Of a stretch of 64,000 bases of DNA, positions 38,560 through 47,741 are shown in pieces. The stretch is taken from positions 1 through 64,000 of the forward strand of contig NZ_JNWO01000012.1 of NCBI RefSeq assembly GCF_000716435.1. Reading direction: 5' to 3'. The position numbers and the translations under genes were made by a program. The notes beneath the pieces are model-generated. The model was not told the origin of the DNA. It saw nothing but the letters and a program-made list of their open reading frames with translations, and made no database searches. Each line of letters begins with the position of its first letter. Position 1 is the stretch's first letter. This stretch comes from Streptomyces xylophagus. GTDB lineage: Bacteria > Actinomycetota > Actinomycetes > Streptomycetales > Streptomycetaceae.

Positions 38560-39111
38560 TCAGTGCGCGGCGACCCAGTCCGCCACCGGCGTGACCTCCG
38601 CCTGCATCGGGAACACCTTCTCCGTGAGGACCCGATGCACCTCCGGGTCGTTGTCGAGGCAGCCGTCGGACAGGACGGTGACCGTGAAGTCCAGATCGGA
38701 CGCCTGGCGGAGAGTCGACAGGACCACGCCGCTGGTCGCGATGCCCGTCAGGACCAGGTGGTCGATGTCGTTCGCCCGCAGGACCATGTCGAGGTCGCTG
38801 CCGGCGAACGCGCTGACGCGGCGCTTGGTGACGAGGATGTCGCCGGGTTCCGGGGCCACGTCCGGGTGGATCTCGTTGGCCTGGGCGGGGGCGGCCGACG
38901 CGGGGGAGCCCGCGAGCCTGCCGAACATCTTGTTGCGGGGGCTGATCTCCGGGGCGCCGGGGCGGAATCCGACGGTCACGTAGATCACGGGGACGCCGTC
39001 CGCGCGGGCCGTGTCGATCGCCTTGCGCAGGCGGGGCAGATACGCCGGGTCGGGGTAACGGTCGACGACGAGGCGCTGGACGTCCATGACGAGGAGGGCT
39101 TGCTGGGACAC
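38560..39111 (-). CDS. Isochorismatase-like hydrolase lacking the usual Cys
   Basis: 183 residues with the isochorismatase fold: start ALLVMDVQ (Asp 10), Lys 96 in TKRRVSAF. In cysteine hydrolases of this family the nucleophile follows as GxxTxxCV. Here the sequence is TGIATSGVVLST, with Gly at position 128 where Cys is expected. Isochorismatases proper also do without a nucleophilic Cys, so catalysis by another route is possible. Divergent from a TetR gene, whose dyads at 39168-39234 probably control it. Confidence 0.87.
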   Translation of the reverse strand: MSQQALLVMDVQRLVVDRYPDPAYLPRLRKAIDTARADGVPVIYVTVGFRPGAPEISPRNKMFGRLAGSPASAAPAQANEIHPDVAPEPGDILVTKRRVSAFAGSDLDMVLRANDIDHLVLTGIATSGVVLSTLRQASDLDFTVTVLSDGCLDNDPEVHRVLTEKVFPMQAEVTPVADWVAAH

Positions 39112-39167
39112 CGTTGTCCTTTCGGACGGGGAGGGGAGTGGACGGCAGGGAAGGGCAGGGGCGGGCT

Positions 39168-39234
39168 AAGTCATCAGGTGATTACTTGCCTAACGTAACC
39201 ATGCCCTGTAGTCATGTCAACGAGTGATTACTTG
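39168..39234. promoter_or_regulatory. Candidate TetR operators in the divergent gap
   Basis: gtgattacttg occurs twice, at 39178-39188 and 39224-39234. The first lies in a nearly perfect dyad, AAGTCATCA-GG-TGATTACTT (39168-39187). The second has a weaker partner half (6 of 9 bases). It lies 22 bases before the TetR start. Confidence 0.65.
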
Positions 39235-39255
39235 GGCTGTTGAGGGAGGTTGCCG

Positions 39256-39870
39256 GTGGTGACGAGTGAGAGTGACGGACCCCGTCGGCGGGACGCGGCC
39301 GCGACCCGGCAGGCGCTCCTGGAGGCCGCGAGCAGCCGGTTCACCCGACTCGGGTACGACCGCACGACGTTGCGGGACGTCGCCGCCGACGTCGGGGTCA
39401 ACCTGGCGCTCATCAAGCGGTACTTCGACTCGAAGGAAGGGCTGTTCAAAGCGGCCCTTGCCTCAACTCCGCGCTTTCTGGGCCGCAATGAGGAGTTCCC
39501 GCACGACCGGGCCGGCCTCGCCGAGGCGCTCAGTCACCAACTGTCCGCCGGTGCCTGGCCGGAGTTCGGCGAACACCCCGTACTGATGCTGCTCCGCGAC
39601 TCCGGCGACGAACGCGTGGACACCCTGCGCCGCAAGGCCCTGGCCGAGTTCACCCGCCAGATCCTCGAAGCGTCCGGCGGGGGGCCGGCGGTCGAGGACG
39701 ACGAACGGCTGCTGCGCGCGGAACTCCTGGTCGCGCTGGGCGTCGGCGTCGCCGTCGTACGGTCCGCCGTAGGACTGCAGCCGTTGCGTGACGCGACCGC
39801 CGGTCAACTGGCCGCGCCCCTGCGGGAGATCGTCGACGCGCTGCTGGCGCCCCCTGCCGACGGTCGCTGA
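39256..39870 (+). CDS. TetR-family transcriptional regulator
   Basis: 204 residues from GTG 39256, with GGGAGG 6 bases upstream; GTG 39259 and TTG 39250 are alternatives. The HTH is TTLRDVAADVGVNLALIKRYFDSKEGLF. The ligand-binding half is typical in length. Divergent from the isochorismatase-like gene, which it probably represses. The stop lies 20 bases before the GNAT start. Confidence 0.88.
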   Translation: MVTSESDGPRRRDAAATRQALLEAASSRFTRLGYDRTTLRDVAADVGVNLALIKRYFDSKEGLFKAALASTPRFLGRNEEFPHDRAGLAEALSHQLSAGAWPEFGEHPVLMLLRDSGDERVDTLRRKALAEFTRQILEASGGGPAVEDDERLLRAELLVALGVGVAVVRSAVGLQPLRDATAGQLAAPLREIVDALLAPPADGR

Positions 39871-39889
39871 AGTCCCGCACAATGCACGG

Positions 39890-40369
39890 GTGGACGACAT
39901 CGTGATCCGCCCCGCCGAACCGACCGAGTTGGACGTCGTCGCCGGGCTGCGGTGGCGGTGGATTCTGGAGAGCGGACACCAACCCGTCACCGGCCGTGAG
40001 GAGTTCGTACGGCACTTCGTCGACTGGGCGGCGGAGAACACCGGTTCACATCGGTGCATGGTCGTCGTGCGGGACGGCGAAGTCATCGGGATGGCCTGGC
40101 TGGCCGTGGTCCAGCGGGTGCCGAGTCCGCGTGCCCTGCTGCGAGCGAGCGGTGATCTGCAGTGCGTCTACGTGATCCCCGGCGAGCGGGACGGCGGCGT
40201 CGGCGGGCGGCTCGTGGAGGCGGTGCTGGCCCGCGCCCGGGACCTCGGGCTCGAACGCGTCACCGTCCACTCCTCGCCCCGCGCGATCCCGGCCTACGCC
40301 CGCCGCGGCTTCGCCCCCTCGCCCCGCCTCCTCCACGCCCCTGTCACCCGTACCGACCTCTACCCTTGA
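39890..40369 (+). CDS. GNAT-family acetyltransferase
   Basis: 159 residues from GTG 39890. The GNAT acetyl-CoA region is VYVIPGERDGGVGGRLVEAVL (R-D-G-G-V-G-G in place of R-x-x-G-x-G/A), followed by GLERVTVHSS and a typical end (AIPAYARRGFAPSPRLL). CACAAT lies 6 bases upstream, a poor -10 match, so a leaderless message is possible. Substrate unknown. Confidence 0.85.
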   Translation: MDDIVIRPAEPTELDVVAGLRWRWILESGHQPVTGREEFVRHFVDWAAENTGSHRCMVVVRDGEVIGMAWLAVVQRVPSPRALLRASGDLQCVYVIPGERDGGVGGRLVEAVLARARDLGLERVTVHSSPRAIPAYARRGFAPSPRLLHAPVTRTDLYP

Positions 40370-40481
40370 CGCCGAGGGCGGCCTCTTCGGCGACACCCTC
40401 ACGCGTGAACTGCTGGAGCACGGCGACACCCGGCACGAGCCGGAGGGGTTCACCCGGTACTGGATACGAACGGGGCGCTGA
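40365..40481 (+). other. Coding-like remnant after the GNAT gene
   Basis: A frame without start codon reads LDAEGGLFGDTLTREL, then EHGDTRHEPEGFTRYWIRTGR up to a TGA at 40479-40481. Nearly all third positions are G or C, as in real genes here. It looks like the last 38 codons of a lost gene. Not assigned to a family. Confidence 0.35.
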
Positions 40482-40496
40482 GGCGTCTTGGTAGAT

Positions 40497-41573
40497 ATGG
40501 ACGCCCCTGTGAACTTCGAGAAGCCATCCGCGCGGCCCGCGCCGCAGCCGCCCGAGGGGTGTCTCGCCGTTGCGATCCGCGTTCCCGTACGGATCGTCGT
40601 GCTCGTGCTGGTCGTGCCGGTGCGGTTGGTGTGGGACGCGTTGGCGGTGAGTGGGCGGTTCCTGTACCGCACGGTGCTGCGGCCGTTGGGGCGCGCGGTG
40701 TTCGTGTGGCCGTGGGTCGTGCTGTGGCGGTACGTCGTCGTACCCGTCGCCAAGGCGGTCGGGTGGCTCGCGAACGTCCTTCTCCTCGTGCCCCTCGTCT
40801 GGGCGTACCGGTATCTGCTGACCCCGCTCGGGCACGCCGTCGGCTGGGCTGCCCGTCAAATCGGGAGCGGGCTGGTGTGGGTGTACGCGCGTGTGCTCAC
40901 TCCCGTCGGGCACGCGTGCGCGTGGGTCGTCAACGGGGTGGCCGCCGTCGTGGCGTGGCTCGGGCGGTATCTGCTCGTCGTGCCCGCCGGGTGGGTGTAC
41001 GCGTGGGTGCTCACGCCTGTCGGGCACGCGGTCGCCTGGTGCGGGCGCGGGGTGGTGTGGCTGGTGAATGCGGTCGGTACCGGGGTCGGTGTCGTTCTGT
41101 ACTGGGCGGCCCGGATTCTGCTCGTCCTGCCCGCGATCGCCCTCTGGCGCTGGGTTCTCACGCCGGTCGGGCGGGTGCTCGCCGTCGTCGGGCGGGAGGT
41201 GTGGGACGCCCTCGGGCATGCCTGGCGGATCGCGGGGCACATCTCGCTCGCCGTGGGGCGGTTGCTGGGGACCCTCTTCCGGTGGATCTTCGTGGAGCCC
41301 GTGAGCTGGGCGTACCGGACCGTTCTCACCCCCGTCGGACACGTCGTACGGGACCTGGTGCTGCGGCCCGCCGCCGAGGCCGCGCGCGGTGTGGGGCGGG
41401 TCACCCGGCAGGTGCTGGCCGCCGCGCGCGAGTCCGCCCGGCAGGCGCGTGCCGACTTCCGGCGGATGGTCTTCGGCGAGCCGCGGCAGCCGGAGCCGGT
41501 GGAGCGACGGGAACCGATGGGCGACGAGACACGTACTCTTGGTAGGAGTACGACCGTTCTCACGAAGGACTAG
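40497..41573 (+). CDS. Repeat-built hydrophobic protein with LTPVGHA modules
   Basis: 358 residues from ATG 40497. The chain is made of seven related modules of 30-50 residues. Each has an aromatic-rich stretch and the core Y-x-x-V-L-T-P-V-G-H-A (variants LRPLGRAV, LTPLGHAV, LTPVGHAC, LTPVGHAV, LTPVGRVL, LTPVGHVV; the second module reads VVPVAKAV). The segments between are hydrophobic with many Trp, so membrane association is likely, though clear 20-residue spans are few. The last 60 residues are basic and charged. No family name is known to me. It directly precedes the DUF2344 gene. Confidence 0.75.
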   Translation: MDAPVNFEKPSARPAPQPPEGCLAVAIRVPVRIVVLVLVVPVRLVWDALAVSGRFLYRTVLRPLGRAVFVWPWVVLWRYVVVPVAKAVGWLANVLLLVPLVWAYRYLLTPLGHAVGWAARQIGSGLVWVYARVLTPVGHACAWVVNGVAAVVAWLGRYLLVVPAGWVYAWVLTPVGHAVAWCGRGVVWLVNAVGTGVGVVLYWAARILLVLPAIALWRWVLTPVGRVLAVVGREVWDALGHAWRIAGHISLAVGRLLGTLFRWIFVEPVSWAYRTVLTPVGHVVRDLVLRPAAEAARGVGRVTRQVLAAARESARQARADFRRMVFGEPRQPEPVERREPMGDETRTLGRSTTVLTKD

Positions 41574-41619
41574 GACACTGGGCAAGCGACAGCCCGAAGG
41601 CCCGCCGCCCGCACCCGCG

Positions 41620-42399
41620 GTGCAGCGCATCCGACTGCGCTACACCAAGCGCGGCCGCCTCCGGTTCACCAGCCACCGAGACTTCCAGCGCGCCTTCGAG
41701 CGTGCGCTGCGCCGTGCCGAGGTGCCGATGGCGTACTCGGCGGGGTTCACGCCGCATCCGAAGGTGTCGTACGCCAATGCCGCACCCACCGGCACGGGCA
41801 GTGAGGCGGAATATCTGGAGATCGCGCTCACCGCGGAGCGTGACCCCGACAAGCTGCGCGAGCTGCTCGACGAGTCGATGCCCGTCGGGCTCGACATCAT
41901 CGACGCGGTCGAGGCCCGGACCTCCGGGCTCGCCGACCGGCTCACGGCTTCCGTGTGGGAGCTGCGGCTCGACGGGGTGGCGCCCGAGGACGCGGAGCGT
42001 GCGGTGGCCGCGTTCAACGCGGCCGAGAGCGTAGAGGTCCAGCGCATGGCCAAGAACGGCATGCGCACCTTCGACGCCCGCCCCGCCGTAGCAAGCCTTG
42101 AAGTCACTTATGAGACGCTCAGTCCACAGGCTGATAGGCCTACCGACCAGGCCTGTGCGATACTGCGGCTGGTTGTTCGGCACGTGACGCCTGCCGTTCG
42201 ACCCGACGACGTCCTGTCCGGTCTTCGCGCCGTGGCCGACCTGGCGCCGCCGGTCGCCGTAGCGGTGACCAGGCTGGCGCAGGGGCTGTTCGATGAAGAG
42301 ACCGGCACGGTGACCGACCCGCTCGCGCCCGACCGCGAGGCAGTAGTGACCGCGAACATCACGGTCGCCGAAGCTGCCGCCGCGAAGGCGCCGGCGTAG
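41620..42399 (+). CDS. Radical-SAM-associated DUF2344 protein (TIGR03936 type)
   Basis: 259 residues from GTG 41620. The start of the conserved part is RIRLRYTKRGRLRFTSHRDF, followed by GFTPHPKVSYANA; both are signatures of the protein that accompanies the TIGR03960 radical-SAM enzyme, either adjacent or fused. Its role is unknown; positions next to rne-rplU-rpmA are usual. GTG 41620 has no good ribosome site. An in-frame CTG at 41578 has GAAGGA 8 bases upstream and may be the true start, giving 14 more residues (LGKRQPEG...). Confidence 0.88.
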   Translation: MQRIRLRYTKRGRLRFTSHRDFQRAFERALRRAEVPMAYSAGFTPHPKVSYANAAPTGTGSEAEYLEIALTAERDPDKLRELLDESMPVGLDIIDAVEARTSGLADRLTASVWELRLDGVAPEDAERAVAAFNAAESVEVQRMAKNGMRTFDARPAVASLEVTYETLSPQADRPTDQACAILRLVVRHVTPAVRPDDVLSGLRAVADLAPPVAVAVTRLAQGLFDEETGTVTDPLAPDREAVVTANITVAEAAAAKAPA

Positions 42400-42604
42400 G
42401 GAAGGTTCCGCGTAGGGACGGATGTCGTAGCGCCGCCCTCGGACTCGGGAGCCACCTGGGTCGGGCAGCGCACCGACCACAAGACTTTCGCCAGGCCGTC
42501 CGCATCTGGGCGTACGGAACCGGCGAGACAGGACACAGAGAGCTCCCGTGCGGCGCCCGCGCCCCGGACGGCGGCACCGCGCAACGCGCGAGCCGCGGAC
42601 GTCA

Positions 42605-42620
42605 CCGGCATCCATGCCGG
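42605..42620 (+). other. Small hairpin in the rne leader
   Basis: ccggca (42605-42610) pairs with tgccgg (42615-42620), loop tcca. The 263 bases upstream of rne are GC-rich and otherwise without a recognised element. GGGAG lies about 10 bases before the ATG. Confidence 0.35.
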
Positions 42621-42662
42621 ACCAGGCGCGGCGCCCGGGAGCCTGACGGGAGAAACGCCCGC

Positions 42663-45600
42663 ATGCTCGAACCGACCGAACCCGCAGAGGGTTCCGAACT
42701 CAACACCCCGAGCGACACGCTGCCGCCGCGCCGTAGGCGCCGCGCCGCGTCTCGCCCAGCGGGACCGCCGACCGCCCCCGAGGGCGCGGTCGAAAGCAGC
42801 GCTCCGGCCATACCGGCCGAGGTGAGCGACGACACCGACAAGAAGAGCGAGACCGACGAGAGCGTCGAGACCGCCGAGGTCAGTGCGGTTGCCGAGCCCC
42901 TTGAGGCCGAGGTGACCGAAGTGGCTGCCGAGGCGCCCGCTGTCGTAGAAGCAGTAGAAGCAGAAGCCGTAGAGGCCGTAGAAGAGGCCGCGCCTGCCGG
43001 GCGTACGCGTCGGCGTGCGACGCGGCGGGTGTCCGCGCCCGCCGGTGCGCCGGAGGCGAGCGAGGCGCCCGAGGCCGCGGAGATCGTGGTGCCGGCCGTT
43101 GCCGCCGCCGCGCCCGCCGCCGTCGAGGAGGCCGCGCCCGTCGGGTCCGACGAGGATGCCGCTCCACGCCGCGGTCGCCGTCGTGCCACGCGCCGGGTGA
43201 CCGCGCCCGAGACCGTCGCGCCCGCCGCCGAGCCGGTGGAGGAGGCCGAGGCGCCCGCTGCCGTCGAGGCCGTGGCCGTCGTAGAGGAAGAGGCCGTGCC
43301 CGCCGGGCGTACGCGGCGTCGTGCGAGCCGTCGTGCTTCCGCGCCTGCCGGTGCGCCGCAGGCTGCCGAGGCCGCTGAGGTCGTCGAGGCTGCTGAGAGC
43401 GCCGTGGCGGCCGATGTGAGTGAAGAAGTGACCGAAGGTGCCGCGCCTGCCGGGTCCGATGAGGATGCCGCTCCGCGCCGGAGCCGTCGTCGCGCCACGC
43501 GCCGCGTGTCCGCGCCTGCCGGGACGCCCGTGGCCGAGGAGGCCCCTGTGAACGACGAGACCGCCGCGGAGACCGCGGAGACAACCACCGCCGCCGAGCC
43601 TGTCGAGGACTCCGGGCCGCGTCGTCGGCGTCGTGCCGTGCGCACCGCCGCCGGAGGGTTCTCCGCGCCCGCGCCCAAGAACGGGAACGGTGCCGAGGAC
43701 GAGGACGGGCCGCGTCGGCCCGCGCGGCCCGCTGTGGCCGTGTTCCGGGCGCCCGTGTTCACCGAGCCGATGTTCCAGACGCCCGAGCGGGCCGCCGCCG
43801 CTGCCGCCGAGGCCGTGGAGGACGACGACGAGGAAGAGATCGTCGTCGCCGAGCCCGTGGCCGTGGAGGTAGTCGAGGAGGAGACCGGCGGGCGTCGTCG
43901 GCGTCGTCGCCGGGGTGCCGCCTTCGAGGCGGAGCCCGAGGCCGCTGTCGTCGTCGAGGCCGTTGTCGTGGAGGAGGAGCCGGAGGAGGCCGACGAGGCC
44001 GCCGAGGACTCCGCCGACGGTGACGAGGCCGAGGAGACCGGTTCGCGCCGCCGCCGTCGTCGCGGTGGCCGGCGTCGTCGCCGTGGCGAGTCCGCCACCG
44101 GTGAGGACGAGGGCGAGGACGGCGACGACTACGCCGCCGAGCAGGCCGCGCAGGACTCCGAGGACACCGCCGAGCAGGTCGAGGAGGACGCCGAGGAGGC
44201 GGACGAGGACCAGGGCGGTTCCGGGTCGAGCAGCAGCCGTCGCCGGCGTCGTCGGCGTCGTCGCGCCGGTGACTCCTCCGGCGAGGTCGAGGCGCCCTCG
44301 TCGGCCGACGACCCCGAGCGCACCGTCGTCAAGGTCCGCGAGCCGCGCGCCAAGAAGGACGAGCACCCGAGCGACGAGGTGCAGTCCATCAAGGGCTCGA
44401 CGCGTCTCGAGGCCAAGAAGCAGCGCCGCCGCGAAGGCCGTGAGCAGGGCCGCCGCCGCGTCCCGATCATCACCGAGGCAGAGTTCCTGGCCCGGCGCGA
44501 GGCCGTCGAGCGCGTGATGGTCGTCCGGCAGAGCGGTGAGCGCACGCAGATCGGCGTCCTGGAGGACGGCGTGCTCGTCGAGCACTACGTCAACAAGGAG
44601 CAGTCGACCTCGTACGTCGGCAACGTCTACCTGGGCAAGGTCCAGAACGTGCTGCCCTCCATGGAGGCCGCGTTCATCGACATCGGCAAGGGACGCAACG
44701 CCGTCCTGTACGCCGGTGAGGTCAACTTCGAGGCGCTCGGCATGGCTAACGGGCCGCGCCGCATCGAGTCCGCCCTGAAGTCCGGTCAGTCGGTCCTCGT
44801 GCAGGTCACCAAGGACCCGATCGGGCACAAGGGCGCGCGTCTGACCAGCCAGGTCTCCCTGCCGGGGCGTTACCTCGTGTACGTCCCCGAGGGCTCGATG
44901 ACCGGCATCAGTCGCAAGCTGCCCGACACCGAGCGGGCCCGGCTGAAGACCATCCTCAAGAAGATCGTCCCCGAGGACGCGGGCGTCATCGTGCGCACCG
45001 CAGCCGAGGGCGCGAGCGAGGACGAGCTGAGCCGTGACGTCGAGCGGCTGCAGGCGCAGTGGGAGGACATCCAGAAGAAGGCGAAGGGCGGCGGCGGTTC
45101 GAACGCCCCGTCCCTGCTGTACGGCGAGCCGGACATGACCGTCCGCGTCGTGCGCGACATCTTCAACGAGGACTTCACCAAGGTCATCGTCAGCGGTGAC
45201 GAGGCGTGGGACACCATCCACGGCTACGTCTCGCACGTCGCCCCCGACCTCGCCGACCGGCTCTCCCGGTGGACCTCCGAGGTCGACGTCTTCGCGACGT
45301 ACCGCATCGACGAGCAGCTGATGAAGGCGCTGGACCGCAAGGTCTGGCTGCCCAGCGGCGGTTCGCTGGTCATCGACAAGACCGAAGCGATGATCGTGAT
45401 CGACGTCAACACCGGCAAGTTCACCGGTCAGGGCGGCAACCTCGAAGAGACCGTGACCAGGAACAACCTGGAGGCGGCCGAGGAGATCGTGCGCCAGCTG
45501 CGGCTGCGCGACCTGGGCGGCATCGTGGTCATCGACTTCATCGACATGGTCCTGGAGTCCAACCGGGACCTGGTCCTGAGGCGCCTGCTCGAATGCCTCG

Positions 45601-46757
45601 GACGCGACCGTACGAAGCACCAGGTCGCCGAGGTCACCTCGCTGGGTCTGGTCCAGATGACCCGTAAGCGCGTCGGACAGGGCCTGTTGGAGTCCTTCTC
45701 CGAGACCTGCGTCCACTGCAACGGCCGCGGTGTCATCGTGCACATGGAGCAGCCGACCTCGGTCGGTGGCGGCGGCAAGCGCAAGCGGCGCGGGCGCGGT
45801 GGCGACGGGAGTGGACAGGACGTCCACGACACGCACGACGGCCACGACACGCACGACCACGAGCACGACGACGAGGTCGAGACCGAGGCGGAGGTGGCGG
45901 CCGAGGTCGCCATGCCGGTGCCGTTCGCCGAGACCGAGTTCCGGCCCGACGAGGACCTGTACAGCAGCGCCGCCGAGGCGGAGGCAGCGGCCACCCGTGG
46001 CGGTCGTTCGCGGCGCCGGACGAGCCGGCGGGCGTCGGCTCCGGCCGGTGCGCCGAGGGCGGAGTCCCGTGAGTCGCGGCAGCCGCGCGAGGTGCACGAG
46101 GTGCGTGAGGAGGCCGAGCCGGCCGCTGTCGCGCAGGCCGCGCCCGTCGCCGTGGAGGACCCGGTGGTCGAGGCTCCGGTCGCTGTCGAAGCGCCTGTGG
46201 CCGACGAGGCCCCTGTTGTCGACGACGCCGCGCCCAAGGGGCGTACGCGCCGCCGTGCGACCCGTAAGGCGACCGCGCCCGCCGGTTCGCCTGCGGGGGC
46301 CGAGGAGGCCGCCGTGGTGACGGTCACCGAGGCGGCCGCGCCGGTCGTCGTCGAGGCACCCGCGCCCGTCGAGCAGCCCGAGGCGCCCGCCGAGAGCGCG
46401 GCTCCGGCCCGCCCGCGGCGTCGTGCCGTGCGCAAGGCCACCGCGCCGACCGCGTCCGAGGAGGCGGCCGTCACGGTCGTACCGTCGGCCGTGGTGGAGG
46501 AAGCGCCGGCTGCTGCGGTTGAGGCTGAGGTCGAGGCTCCGGCCAAGAAGGCGGCCGCGCGCAAGACGGCCAAGAAGGCCACGGCGAAGAAGGCCGCCGC
46601 CAAGAAGACGACGGCGACGGCGACCAAGACCGCGGCCAAGAAGACGGCCGCTAAGAAGACGACGGCCAAGAAGGCCGCCAAGACCACGTCGAAGAAGACC
46701 GCGGCGGCGGAGCAGACGAACCCGTCCTCCGTCACCGCCTCCACCGACGAGGGCTGA
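42663..46757 (+). CDS. rne: Ribonuclease E/G with long disordered arms
   Basis: 1364 residues. The catalytic core (about 590-1040) contains an S1-like part ([20 protein letters not shown]), the metal-binding Asp residues in VIDVNTGKF and VVIDFIDM, and the zinc-link CVHCNGRG. The core is flanked by disordered arms, as in other actinobacterial RNase E proteins. The N-terminal arm (about 590 residues) alternates acidic Glu/Val/Ala runs with basic modules like [17 protein letters not shown]. The C-terminal arm has a His/Asp run ([16 protein letters not shown]), three more basic modules and a Lys/Ala/Thr tail like histone H1. It initiates mRNA decay and rRNA/tRNA processing. Confidence 0.95.
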   Translation: MLEPTEPAEGSELNTPSDTLPPRRRRRAASRPAGPPTAPEGAVESSAPAIPAEVSDDTDKKSETDESVETAEVSAVAEPLEAEVTEVAAEAPAVVEAVEAEAVEAVEEAAPAGRTRRRATRRVSAPAGAPEASEAPEAAEIVVPAVAAAAPAAVEEAAPVGSDEDAAPRRGRRRATRRVTAPETVAPAAEPVEEAEAPAAVEAVAVVEEEAVPAGRTRRRASRRASAPAGAPQAAEAAEVVEAAESAVAADVSEEVTEGAAPAGSDEDAAPRRSRRRATRRVSAPAGTPVAEEAPVNDETAAETAETTTAAEPVEDSGPRRRRRAVRTAAGGFSAPAPKNGNGAEDEDGPRRPARPAVAVFRAPVFTEPMFQTPERAAAAAAEAVEDDDEEEIVVAEPVAVEVVEEETGGRRRRRRRGAAFEAEPEAAVVVEAVVVEEEPEEADEAAEDSADGDEAEETGSRRRRRRGGRRRRRGESATGEDEGEDGDDYAAEQAAQDSEDTAEQVEEDAEEADEDQGGSGSSSSRRRRRRRRRAGDSSGEVEAPSSADDPERTVVKVREPRAKKDEHPSDEVQSIKGSTRLEAKKQRRREGREQGRRRVPIITEAEFLARREAVERVMVVRQSGERTQIGVLEDGVLVEHYVNKEQSTSYVGNVYLGKVQNVLPSMEAAFIDIGKGRNAVLYAGEVNFEALGMANGPRRIESALKSGQSVLVQVTKDPIGHKGARLTSQVSLPGRYLVYVPEGSMTGISRKLPDTERARLKTILKKIVPEDAGVIVRTAAEGASEDELSRDVERLQAQWEDIQKKAKGGGGSNAPSLLYGEPDMTVRVVRDIFNEDFTKVIVSGDEAWDTIHGYVSHVAPDLADRLSRWTSEVDVFATYRIDEQLMKALDRKVWLPSGGSLVIDKTEAMIVIDVNTGKFTGQGGNLEETVTRNNLEAAEEIVRQLRLRDLGGIVVIDFIDMVLESNRDLVLRRLLECLGRDRTKHQVAEVTSLGLVQMTRKRVGQGLLESFSETCVHCNGRGVIVHMEQPTSVGGGGKRKRRGRGGDGSGQDVHDTHDGHDTHDHEHDDEVETEAEVAAEVAMPVPFAETEFRPDEDLYSSAAEAEAAATRGGRSRRRTSRRASAPAGAPRAESRESRQPREVHEVREEAEPAAVAQAAPVAVEDPVVEAPVAVEAPVADEAPVVDDAAPKGRTRRRATRKATAPAGSPAGAEEAAVVTVTEAAAPVVVEAPAPVEQPEAPAESAAPARPRRRAVRKATAPTASEEAAVTVVPSAVVEEAPAAAVEAEVEAPAKKAAARKTAKKATAKKAAAKKTTATATKTAAKKTAAKKTTAKKAAKTTSKKTAAAEQTNPSSVTASTDEG

Positions 46758-46987
46758 ACCCCAAGGGTGTGCGGCCGGTCCATGTGATCGGTCGCACTCC
46801 CGCAGGGGCCCGGTTTGACCCGTTCGGCTGCGGCCCCGTAACCTTGACTGTCGGCGTGTCCACTGGTGGCACGCCACATCCCCGTAAACCTCTTCCTCCC
46901 GGGCGTGTTCCGCCGGGAGAGGCCGTCTGCTCTGCAGGGCGGCTGGACTGCGGGGGTGCCGTCCCTGAGCAAGAGAGTGAGATCCGC
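46758..46987 (+). other. Leader of the rplU-rpmA message
   Basis: 230 bases between rne and rplU. A hairpin with stem ctcccgg/ccgggag lies at about 46898-46918, with loop gcgtgttccg. Ribosomal-protein leaders often carry autoregulatory structures; L21 leaders are known in Firmicutes. Whether this is one cannot be told by eye. Confidence 0.35.
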
Positions 46988-47308
46988 GTGTACGCCATCG
47001 TGCGCAGCGGTGGTCGCCAGCACAAGGTTGCTGTCGGCGACATCGTTGAGGTTGACAAGATTTCCACTGCCAAGGTTGGCGACACCGTAGAGCTCTCTAC
47101 GCTGCTCGTTGTCGACGGCGACGCTGTGACCAGCGACCCGTGGGTCCTGGCCGGCATCAAGGTCCAGGCCGAGGTCGTGGACCACCACAAGGGCGTCAAG
47201 ATCGACATCCTTCGGTACAAGAACAAGACCGGTTACCGCCGTCGTCAGGGCCACCGCCAGCAGTACACGGCGATCAAGGTCACTGAGATCCCCGCGGCTG
47301 CGAAGTAA
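46988..47308 (+). CDS. rplU: 50S ribosomal protein L21
   Basis: 106 residues from GTG 46988. Starts [17 protein letters not shown], the family signature, and has [26 protein letters not shown], the rRNA-binding loop. Lies 14 bases upstream of rpmA in the usual rplU-rpmA-obg order. Confidence 0.97.
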   Translation: MYAIVRSGGRQHKVAVGDIVEVDKISTAKVGDTVELSTLLVVDGDAVTSDPWVLAGIKVQAEVVDHHKGVKIDILRYKNKTGYRRRQGHRQQYTAIKVTEIPAAAK

Positions 47309-47322
47309 GGGACTGAGGAGAG

Positions 47323-47577
47323 ATGGCACACAAGAAGGGCGCATCGTCCACCCGGAACGGTCGCGACTCCAATGCCCAGCGGCTCGGCGTGAAGCGCTTC
47401 GGCGGTCAGGTCGTCAACGCGGGTGAGATCCTGGTCCGCCAGCGTGGCACCCACTTCCACCCCGGTTCGGGCGTCGGCCGTGGCGGCGACGACACGCTGT
47501 TCGCGCTGAACGCCGGTGCGGTGGAGTTCGGTACCCACCGTGGCCGCAAGGTCGTGAACATCGTTCCGGTCGCCTGA
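47323..47577 (+). CDS. rpmA: 50S ribosomal protein L27
   Basis: 84 residues. [22 protein letters not shown] is the standard start, with the flexible N-terminus reaching the peptidyl-transferase centre. It has no N-terminal cleavage extension of the Firmicutes type. A good ribosome site (GAGGAGAG) precedes it. Confidence 0.97.
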   Translation: MAHKKGASSTRNGRDSNAQRLGVKRFGGQVVNAGEILVRQRGTHFHPGSGVGRGGDDTLFALNAGAVEFGTHRGRKVVNIVPVA

Positions 47578-47588
47578 AGCATCAGGTA

Positions 47589-47613
47589 ACTGATTCAGGC
47601 GACTGATTCAGGC
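47589..47613 (+). repeat. Tandem 12-bp duplication after rpmA
   Basis: actgattcaggc at 47589-47600 and 47602-47613 (period 13), followed by a partial third copy (gctgatc). Confidence 0.7.
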
Positions 47614-47634
47614 AGCTGATCGGAAGCTTTCGCG

Positions 47635-47673
47635 AGGCGGACCTCACTTCCCTTCCGGGAAGCGGGTCCGCCT
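47635..47673 (+). terminator. Terminator of the rplU-rpmA operon
   Basis: aggcggacc (47635-47643) pairs with ggtccgcct (47665-47673), and inside it cttccc (47647-47652) pairs with gggaag (47657-47662) around ttcc. tttcgcg follows. Confidence 0.75.
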
Positions 47674-47686
47674 TTCGCGTGTTGAA

Positions 47687-47719
47687 CAAGAGACATAGCT
47701 GGACCAAGAGACATAGCTG
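47687..47719 (+). repeat. Tandem 15-bp duplication upstream of obg
   Basis: caagagacatagctg at 47687-47701 and 47705-47719 (period 18), ending 22 bases before the obg ATG. Confidence 0.75.
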
Positions 47720-47741
47720 TACGTAACTGGAGGCACATCCC

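Noticed and set aside
40046..40753. Minus-strand Thr/Arg-rich open frame over the GNAT end
   Set aside because: Low-complexity composition and no start site; it is a shadow of the GNAT and repeat-protein genes.
42108..46877. Very long minus-strand open frame opposite rne
   Set aside because: High GC keeps antisense frames open. The composition is low-complexity Gly/Arg/Leu, while the plus frame holds the RNase E catalytic motifs.
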